A stretch of 10,979 bases of DNA from Gp22-AA3 sp964384905 (GTDB lineage Bacteria; Acidobacteriota; Polarisedimenticolia; Gp22-AA2): the NCBI GenBank assembly GCA_964384905.1, contig CAYLND010000123.1:1-10979 (forward strand), read 5' to 3'. Made by a program: the position numbers and the translations under genes. The notes beneath the pieces are model-generated. The model saw only the letters and a program-made list of their open reading frames with translations. It had not been told where the DNA came from and searched no databases. Position 1 is the stretch's first letter, and each line of letters opens with the position of its first letter. Shown piece by piece: positions 6,072-10,979 of the stretch.

Positions 6072-6350
6072 ATGCGGCTGACGCGCGACCAGGTCGAGGC
6101 GATCTCGCAGCGGATCGTGCGCAACCTGGTCAAGGACGAGATGATCACGATGGAGCGGCCCGAGGCCGCCGTGGATCTGCTCGCCAACGTGTTCACCGCC
6201 GATCTCGAGACCGAGGATCGGCTGAACGACGAGGTCCACGAGCTCCTCAAGAACTATTCCGAGGAGATCAGCCGCGGCATGATCAACTACCAGGATCTGT
6301 TCCGCAAGGTGAAGTCGAAGATGGCGCGCGATCGCAAGATGGTGATCTGA
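6072..6350 (+). CDS. DUF507 family protein, copy 1
   Basis: A 92-residue soluble, charged, helical protein that I recognise as DUF507 (Pfam DUF507), a short family of unknown function found in Acidobacteriota, Aquificota and deltaproteobacterial lineages. Family features are the start MRLTRDQVEAISQRIVRNL (1-19), the central DLETEDRLNDEV segment (44-55) and the C-terminal YQDLFRKVKSKMA (73-85). No catalytic residues or metal site are evident. The ATG at 6072 matches the conserved MRL start. Its stop overlaps the start of the second copy by one base (TGATG), so translation is very likely coupled and the two products may form a complex in a fixed ratio. The neighbouring selB suggests a translation-linked role only by position, which is weak evidence. 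Confidence 0.93.
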   Translation: MRLTRDQVEAISQRIVRNLVKDEMITMERPEAAVDLLANVFTADLETEDRLNDEVHELLKNYSEEISRGMINYQDLFRKVKSKMARDRKMVI

Positions 6351-6634
6351 TGAGGCTGAGCCACGAGCGCTGCGTGCACCTGTCGCATCTCTTCGTCAAC
6401 GCGCTCGAAGACGACGACGACGTCGAGTTCCTGCGCGACCCGAACGACATCCGCCTGCGCGTCCTGCAGGTTCTCGAGGCGGAGCTGGTGAAGGAGGACG
6501 AGCTCGAGGAGGGGATCCGCCGCCGGATCGCGACGCAGCGACGGGACCTGCCCGAGGGCAGCGCCGAGTGGGATCTGCTGTTCCGCAAGTACTACGACGA
6601 GGAGATGAAGAAGGTGAAACGGGTCCGCGAGTAG
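6350..6634 (+). CDS. DUF507 family protein, copy 2
   Basis: A 94-residue paralogue of the preceding gene. Shared landmarks are the MRL start (1-3), AELVKEDELEEGI (43-55, matching DLETEDRLNDEV) and DLLFRKYYDEEMKKV (74-88, matching DLFRKVKSKM). Outside these the two copies have diverged strongly; copy 2 has an acidic stretch EDDDDVEF (20-27) and a longer middle segment. The start ATG at 6350-6352 shares its A with the TGA of copy 1; no independent Shine-Dalgarno is needed for such reinitiation. It ends 21 nt before selB, so the three genes are probably one transcript. The divergence suggests an old duplication and a possible heterodimer rather than redundancy. Function unknown. Confidence 0.88.
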   Translation: MRLSHERCVHLSHLFVNALEDDDDVEFLRDPNDIRLRVLQVLEAELVKEDELEEGIRRRIATQRRDLPEGSAEWDLLFRKYYDEEMKKVKRVRE

Positions 6635-6655
6635 CCCGCCGCCCTGCCCCCCGCC

Positions 6656-8587
6656 ATGAGCACCCCCCGCCAGATCGTCGTCGGCACCGCCGGGCACATC
6701 GACCACGGGAAGAGCGCGCTGGTGCGCGGCCTGACCGGCACCGACCCCGACCGCCTGAAGGAGGAGAAGGAGCGGGGCATCACCATCGACATTGGATTCG
6801 CCAGCCTGGTGCTCGCCGACGGCACCCGCGCCGGATTCGTGGACGTGCCGGGGCACGAGCGTTTCGTCAAGAACATGCTGGCGGGGGTCGGCGGAATCGA
6901 CCTCGTGCTGCTGGTGATCGCGGCGGACGAGTCGATCAAGCCGCAGACGCGCGAGCATTTCGACATCTGCCGCCTGCTGCGCATCCGGCACGGCGTGATC
7001 GTGCTGAGCAAGAGCGACCTGGTCGAGCCCGACATCCTCGACCTGGTGCGCCTGGAGGCGCGCGAGTTCGTCGCTGGATCGTTCCTCGAGACGGCGCCGA
7101 TCGTCGCCGTCAGCAGCCGCACCGGGGCGGGGCTGGCCGAGCTGAAGGGCGCCATCGAGGAGGTCGCCCGGAGCGTGCCGGAGCGTCCCGCGCTGGGGCT
7201 GATGCGGTTGCCGGTGGATCGCTCGTTCAGCATCAAGGGATTCGGCAGCGTGGTGACCGGCACGCTCATCGCGGGGACGATCCGCGAGGGCGACGACGTC
7301 GCGATCCTGCCCGGCGCCGCGACCGCGCGGGTGCGCGGGCTGGAGGTGTTCAACCAGCCGACCGGCGAGGCCCGGCCCGGCCAGAGGACCGCCGTGAACC
7401 TGCAGGGGGTGGAAGCGGGCGCCGTCGAGCGCGGCCATCTGCTGACCGTGCCGGGCGTTCTCGAAGTGTCGTCCCTGCTCGACGTGCATCTCGAGGTGCT
7501 GCGCGGCGCCGACGCGCCGCTCGAGAACATGTCGCGCGTGCGTTTCCATCACGGCACTCTGGAGGCGATGGCGCGGGTGAAGCTCCTCGACGCCGACCCG
7601 ATCGTTCCGGGCGGCGCCGGCTTCGCACAGCTCCGGCTCGAGACGCCGGTGGCGGCGCTGCCGGGGGATCGATTCATCGTGCGCCGCTACTCGCCGCCGC
7701 TCACCATCGGCGGCGGGACGATCCTGCACAACCGGCCGCCCAAGCTGCGGCGCTCGGACGCCGGCGCGCGCGCGCGCTTCGAGCGGCTGGCGGATCCGTC
7801 GGGCGGCGCCCGGCTCCGGGCCCTGGTGGAGGAGGCGGGCGCGTCGGGCATCGACGCGCACGGGCTGCGATCGCTCACGGGTCTCGAGCCGCAGGAGAGC
7901 GCGCGTCTGCTGGAGCCGATGCTGCGGGGGGGCGACGTGGTCGCCCTGCCCGCCGCCGTCGTGCGCTACATCGCCGGCGACGCCTGGCGCGACCAGTCGC
8001 AGAAGACGGTCGCCGCCCTGCAGGCCTTCCACGCGAAGGAGCCGCTGAAGGAGGGGTTCCCCCGGGAGGAGCTGCGCACGCGTCTGTTCGCGCGCACCCA
8101 CCCGGAGGTGTTCAAGTTCCTGCTCGCCGAGCTGTCCCGCGCCGGGACGATCCGGGTGGAGAAGGACCGCGTCGCCATGGCCTCGCACCGCATCGCGCCG
8201 ACGCCGAAGGAGGCAGCGCTCATGGAGCAGCTCGAGGCGCGCTTCGCCGCCGCCGGGAGCAATCCGCCCGATCTGGAGGAGGTGACCACCGCGCTGCGCG
8301 CCGACCCGCCGCAGGTCGAGCGCCTGTTCCATCTGCTCCTGGGCCGCGGGCGCCTGGTCCGCATCCCGGACGGGAAGGTGTTCCACGCGCAGGCGCTCGA
8401 GGACCTGAAGCGCCGCCTCTGGGAGCAGCGGGCCCGCAACCCGCTCATCGACATCTCGGAGTTCAAGGAGCTGAGCGGGACGAGCCGCAAGAACGCCATC
8501 CCGCTCCTGGAGCACTTCGATCAGTCGCGCGTGACGCGGCGTGAAGGCAACAAGCGCCTGATCCTGCCCCCGCCCGCGATTGACTAA
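6656..8587 (+). CDS. selB: Selenocysteine-specific translation elongation factor SelB
   Basis: A 643-residue GTPase that brings selenocysteyl-tRNA(Sec) to the ribosome at UGA codons followed by a SECIS hairpin. The G-domain motifs are complete: G1 GTAGHIDHGKS (10-20), G2 GITID (41-45), G3 DVPGH (63-67) and G4 SKSD (118-121). Domains II and III follow to about residue 365, including SFSIKGFGSVVTGTL, typical of SelB, and LTIGGGTILHNRPPKLRR at the end of domain III. The remaining 270 residues are the winged-helix repeats that bind the SECIS RNA; the last reads NPLIDISEFKELSGTSRKNA, a good SelB signature. Length is normal for the family. The ATG at 6656 has no visible Shine-Dalgarno, so translation may depend on the gene 21 nt upstream. 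No selA, selC, selD or obvious selenoprotein is in the window. Confidence 0.97.
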   Translation: MSTPRQIVVGTAGHIDHGKSALVRGLTGTDPDRLKEEKERGITIDIGFASLVLADGTRAGFVDVPGHERFVKNMLAGVGGIDLVLLVIAADESIKPQTREHFDICRLLRIRHGVIVLSKSDLVEPDILDLVRLEAREFVAGSFLETAPIVAVSSRTGAGLAELKGAIEEVARSVPERPALGLMRLPVDRSFSIKGFGSVVTGTLIAGTIREGDDVAILPGAATARVRGLEVFNQPTGEARPGQRTAVNLQGVEAGAVERGHLLTVPGVLEVSSLLDVHLEVLRGADAPLENMSRVRFHHGTLEAMARVKLLDADPIVPGGAGFAQLRLETPVAALPGDRFIVRRYSPPLTIGGGTILHNRPPKLRRSDAGARARFERLADPSGGARLRALVEEAGASGIDAHGLRSLTGLEPQESARLLEPMLRGGDVVALPAAVVRYIAGDAWRDQSQKTVAALQAFHAKEPLKEGFPREELRTRLFARTHPEVFKFLLAELSRAGTIRVEKDRVAMASHRIAPTPKEAALMEQLEARFAAAGSNPPDLEEVTTALRADPPQVERLFHLLLGRGRLVRIPDGKVFHAQALEDLKRRLWEQRARNPLIDISEFKELSGTSRKNAIPLLEHFDQSRVTRREGNKRLILPPPAID

Positions 8588-8608
8588 CCCCCGGGCGGGG
8601 TCTAAGAT
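8580..8608 (+). promoter_or_regulatory. Candidate promoter for tatA, overlapping the selB stop
   Basis: TTGACT (8580-8585, 5 of 6) is followed after 17 bp by TAAGAT (8603-8608, 4 of 6). The -35 box contains the end of the selB reading frame. Predicted start near 8615 gives a short leader that includes the strong Shine-Dalgarno GGAGGG at 8618-8623. The spacer holds a small CCCC/GGGG hairpin. Confidence 0.5.
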
Positions 8609-8631
8609 GGATGGCGCGGAGGGTGCAGACG

Positions 8632-8814
8632 ATGGGGTCCATAGGCGTTCCCGAGCTGTTACTGATTTTCGTCATCCTGCTGTTGATCTTCGGTGGCAAG
8701 AAGATCCCCGAGCTCGCGCGCGGCCTGGGCGCCGGCATCCGGAATTTCAGGGAGGCCATGCACGAAGGGCAGCAGGGAGATCCGAAGGACAACAAGGACC
8801 CGAAGAGCAGCTGA
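8632..8814 (+). CDS. tatA: Sec-independent (Tat) translocase subunit TatA
   Basis: A 60-residue TatA/E-type subunit, the pore-forming part of the twin-arginine pathway that exports folded proteins. It has the expected short periplasmic N-terminus, a single membrane helix (about 6-20, PELLLIFVILLLIF at 7-20), the Phe-Gly hinge (20-21), the amphipathic helix KKIPELARGLGAGIRNFREA (23-42) and a charged, disordered tail. The pattern matches TatA rather than the longer TatB. ATG at 8632 is chosen because GGAGGG lies 8 nt upstream and because it puts the membrane helix at the usual position; an in-frame ATG at 8611 would put the Shine-Dalgarno inside the gene. No tatB or tatC is nearby, so it is a solo tatA gene, common outside proteobacteria. 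Confidence 0.93.
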   Translation: MGSIGVPELLLIFVILLLIFGGKKIPELARGLGAGIRNFREAMHEGQQGDPKDNKDPKSS

Positions 8815-8838
8815 TCGTCGCGCCACGCCGCACCCTCC

Positions 8839-8872
8839 TCCCCAGGCGGGGAAGAGCGCGACCGGACGTCCG
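8839..8872 (+). repeat. Small inverted repeats between tatA and the ChaN-like gene
   Basis: Two short structures lie in the 72-nt gap: a 5-bp hairpin TCCCC-AGGC-GGGGA (8839-8852), not followed by a T-run, and a perfect 10-bp palindrome CGGACGTCCG (8863-8872). The palindrome contains the same GGACGTCC/ACGTCCGG letters as the one at the rhomboid start (1655-1666). In GC-rich DNA such palindromes arise by chance, so no function is claimed. Confidence 0.25.
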
Positions 8873-8886
8873 ACCACCGGCCCGCC

Positions 8887-10638
8887 ATGTCGATCAACCC
8901 GCCTCCTAGCGCCCCCACACCTCAGATCCGGGAGGAGATCGCCCTCCAGAAGGCGACGGTGGCCCGTCTCAAGAAGGAGATCCTGGGGGTCGACCGCAAC
9001 GCCCGCAAGCGCTACATCCGGGATTTCCACGACGAGTTCTCCCGCCTCGAGGGCCTGTCCAGCCTCGACGACCTGATCGTCGCCTGCTATCAGGCCGACC
9101 TGGTCTTCATCGGCGACTATCACGCCCTGCCGGCCTCCCAGGAGTTCGCCGCGCAGATCCTGGGCGAGATCGCGCAGCGCTCGCGCGAGACCGTGCTCTG
9201 TCTCGAGATGGTCTACACCCGCAACCAGAAGATCCTCGATCGCTACATGGCGGGCGCCATCGGCGACGCCGAGTTCCTGAAAGGCATCCGGTACGATCTC
9301 GACTGGGGATACGACTGGGGCTCCTTCCGCCGCCTGTTCGACGTGGCGCGCCAGCGCGGGCTGCCGGTGTACGGAATCGACTGCGAGCCGCGCAGCGGCC
9401 TGCGCTACATCCGCAAGCGCGACGCCCACGCCGCGGCGCGCATCGCCGAGATCGCCGAAGCGCGCCCGCGCGCCCGGATCGTCGTCCTGACCGGCGAGTC
9501 CCACCTGGCGCGCAACCACCTGCCCCGGAAGGTGACCACCGATCTCAAAGGGAAGTCGCTGGAGCGCCGCGGCATCATCGTCCTGCAGAATCTGGAGGAG
9601 ATCTACTGGCAGCTCGCCGAGCGAGGCGAGGAGTGGGCGGACGTCGTGACCCTGGGCCCCGGACGCTTCTGCCACTTCAACACCAGCCCGATCGCCAAGT
9701 ACGAGGCGTACCGGCAGACGCTCGAGGTCTGGAAGGGCGACGCGGAGGACAGCGAGGACGTCGACCTGAGCACCACGGTCTACAGCATGATCGACACGAT
9801 CCTGAAGTTCCTCCGGTTCGACAAGTACGGCCATCACGTGGCGGGCCACGAGGGGCGGCGCGAGTTCCTGGTGGACGTCTACCCGGACATCTATTCCGGC
9901 CTCGACGACAAGGAGATGCGGCATCTCCTGCGCGGCCACGAGCTGACGCCCGACGAAGTGGAGGAGATCGCGGGACATATCAGCGAGCGCGGGTCGTGCT
10001 ACATCCCGCGCATCAACGCCATCCTGATCGGACAGATGAACGTGGTGCACGCCGGCGAGGAGGCGGCGCATTTCGTCAACTGCGCCCTGAAGGGCGAGAT
10101 CTACGAGAGGGCGCCGCGCGAGATGCCGCAGCACGACCTGTTCTACAACGGCGTCCTCGAGGAGGCGCTCGGCTTCTTCGGGTCGAAGCTCCTCGACCCG
10201 GGCCGCAACCATTTCTTCGAGACCGAGTTCTACCAGTACTACCGCAAGGACCGCGAGACGATCGAGCGCGAGACCCCGTACACTTACGACGAGTTCAACG
10301 CCATCATCCATTTCATCCTGCTGCACAAGAAGTTCGAGCAGAGCTACGCGCAGTACGACGACGTGCCCGCGGAGATCCTGGACGGCATCCGCGCCGAGCC
10401 CAAGCGCGCCAACATCCTGATCCACGAGCTGGGATATTTCCTCGGCCAGCAGATCCACGACGCCTACCGCGCCGGGGTCCTCGATCGCCGCGAGATCGCC
10501 CGTCTGTTCCAGCGCTCCTTCCGCGCCACGGGCAGCGCCCTGAAGACCTACCTGGATCTGACCGAGCGTCTGCGTCCGGCGATGCAGGACGGCTCCACGC
10601 CGAAGCCGCCGGATACGAGCGCCGGGGGTGGCCAATGA
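8887..10638 (+). CDS. ChaN/TIKI-like (haem-binding uptake superfamily) protein with extra C-terminal domain
   Basis: A 583-residue protein. Residues about 55-260 resemble the ChaN domain of the EreA/ChaN/TraB/TIKI superfamily: a first GxxH motif GDYH (76-79) after a hydrophobic strand (DLVFI), an acidic residue in CLEMV (Glu107), YGIDCEPR (162-169), and a second GxxH motif in LTGESHLARNHLP (201-213). In this superfamily such residues bind metal or haem and in some members catalyse hydrolysis. Residues 1-50 form a charged helix, possibly a coiled coil. There is no signal peptide or lipobox, unlike ChaN lipoproteins, so the protein is probably cytoplasmic. The C-terminal half (about 295-565) I cannot assign; it is rich in aromatic residues and His (GHHVAGHEG at 315-323, HELGYFLGQQIH at 513-524) and has no HExxH. 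The ATG at 8887 lacks a clear Shine-Dalgarno; it is 72 nt after tatA. Confidence 0.88.
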   Translation: MSINPPPSAPTPQIREEIALQKATVARLKKEILGVDRNARKRYIRDFHDEFSRLEGLSSLDDLIVACYQADLVFIGDYHALPASQEFAAQILGEIAQRSRETVLCLEMVYTRNQKILDRYMAGAIGDAEFLKGIRYDLDWGYDWGSFRRLFDVARQRGLPVYGIDCEPRSGLRYIRKRDAHAAARIAEIAEARPRARIVVLTGESHLARNHLPRKVTTDLKGKSLERRGIIVLQNLEEIYWQLAERGEEWADVVTLGPGRFCHFNTSPIAKYEAYRQTLEVWKGDAEDSEDVDLSTTVYSMIDTILKFLRFDKYGHHVAGHEGRREFLVDVYPDIYSGLDDKEMRHLLRGHELTPDEVEEIAGHISERGSCYIPRINAILIGQMNVVHAGEEAAHFVNCALKGEIYERAPREMPQHDLFYNGVLEEALGFFGSKLLDPGRNHFFETEFYQYYRKDRETIERETPYTYDEFNAIIHFILLHKKFEQSYAQYDDVPAEILDGIRAEPKRANILIHELGYFLGQQIHDAYRAGVLDRREIARLFQRSFRATGSALKTYLDLTERLRPAMQDGSTPKPPDTSAGGGQ

Positions 10639-10976
10639 GGATATGTCAATTGGATCCCGGCTCTGCATGGAACGAGGCTGAGCGGAGAGCGACTCCCTTC
10701 GGATTCGTGGGGTTTTTCGTCGCAGGTTCATTGTGTGCTTTCGGCGCGACTCCCGGGATACGAAATGCGTTCCTTGCTGGCATCTGCGGGGCCATCGGTT
10801 GCTTTTTTGGGGGCATTGCGTTTCTAATTGGTCTCTACAGCAAGAAATCAGCGCTGGCGCTCATAGCGACACCCTTCATCACGATTCTGCCAATTATCAC
10901 TACGGCATTCCTGGTTCCGTGGATTGTGATCCTCCCCGAAATGTCTGCTCATTTTCCGAATAAATCAGTGAACTAA
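10635..10976 (+). CDS. Small membrane protein of unknown function
   Basis: A 113-residue hydrophobic protein that I do not recognise. After a charged N-terminus (1-20) come hydrophobic stretches at about 22-38, 44-67 and 73-101, giving two to four membrane helices depending on how the last is split by prolines (TPFITILPIITTAFLVPW, 79-96). A short basic loop YSKK (68-71) separates the second and third. The ATG overlaps the stop of the ChaN-like gene as ATGA (4 nt), which supports translational coupling; the preceding GGGGGTGG is only a weak ribosome site. Base composition drops to roughly 50% GC (two 60-base lines counted by hand gave 55% and 48%) compared with the GC-rich neighbours, and codon choice is relaxed (ttt, att, tca). 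That could mean recent acquisition or a fast-evolving gene. The hydrophobicity pattern and overlap make it a probable gene, but it could be a chance frame. Confidence 0.55.
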   Translation: MRICQLDPGSAWNEAERRATPFGFVGFFVAGSLCAFGATPGIRNAFLAGICGAIGCFFGGIAFLIGLYSKKSALALIATPFITILPIITTAFLVPWIVILPEMSAHFPNKSVN

Positions 10977-10979
10977 TTC

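Noticed and set aside
6287..8515. Very long minus-strand open frame opposite selB
   Set aside because: It is a mirror of GC-rich codon bias; its composition (Arg, Gly, Leu, His, Gln) is typical of an antisense shadow, while the plus strand encodes complete DUF507 and SelB proteins.
8836..8853. Hairpin TCCCC-AGGC-GGGGA as a terminator after tatA
   Set aside because: The stem is only 5 bp and no T-run follows, so it does not meet the pattern of an intrinsic terminator.
10635..10638. TGA of the ChaN-like gene as a selenocysteine codon
   Set aside because: Read-through in frame gives no recognisable continuation, and the next gene begins by ATGA overlap in another frame, which explains the junction.
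8659..10731. Long minus-strand open frame opposite tatA and the ChaN-like gene
   Set aside because: Same reason: shadow composition, no ribosome site, and real domains on the other strand.
2..10979. CRISPR array, tRNA, rRNA or insertion sequence
   Set aside because: No regularly spaced repeats, no cloverleaf-like sequence, no transposase and no terminal inverted repeats were found on reading through.

Overview
The window is about 11 kb of GC-rich, gene-dense bacterial chromosome with almost no mobile-element signal. The combination of two adjacent DUF507 genes, a selB gene, a conserved HNH protein, a Rap-sized TPR protein and a large ChaN-like protein is most in keeping with Acidobacteriota or a neighbouring deep-branching phylum (deltaproteobacterial-type lineages are the main alternative). 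This assignment is inferred from protein families, not from a marker gene.

Layout. (A) 2-2378, plus strand: the 3' part of a D-alanine--D-alanine ligase gene (cut by the window edge), an HNH-domain protein with its own promoter, and a rhomboid intramembrane protease with a GTG start. (B) 2394-4630, minus strand, convergent with the rhomboid gene: a tight three-gene operon, read in the order XRE-type DNA-binding regulator, TPR protein, exported protein, with 10-nt gaps and good Shine-Dalgarno sites. (C) 4631-5018: a divergent intergenic region with a near-consensus sigma70-type promoter firing right, two copies of a GACGTCA motif, a tandem GAAACCC repeat and a leader of about 270 nt. (D) 5019-5942: a primary-type sigma factor lacking region 1.1, closed by a strong intrinsic terminator with a UUCG tetraloop. 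(E) 6008-8587: a new promoter, two DUF507 genes joined by TGATG, then selB. (F) 8580-10976: a promoter overlapping the selB stop, tatA, a 583-residue protein with an N-terminal ChaN/TIKI-like domain and an unassigned C-terminal half, and a short membrane protein overlapping it by 4 nt.

How the genes fit together. Most are housekeeping: cell-wall precursor synthesis, selenocysteine insertion, Tat export, transcription initiation. The section most likely to hold undescribed biology is 2394-5942. There an XRE regulator and a TPR partner are co-transcribed with an exported protein and face a sigma factor gene across a shared control region. This resembles the parts list of an RRNPP-type sensing circuit split into separate genes, but that reading is inference. 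The second candidate is the large ChaN/TIKI-like protein with its extra domain, coupled to a small membrane protein.

No tRNA, rRNA, CRISPR array, IS element, attachment site or replication origin was seen. Every promoter call is by eye against the sigma70 consensus.
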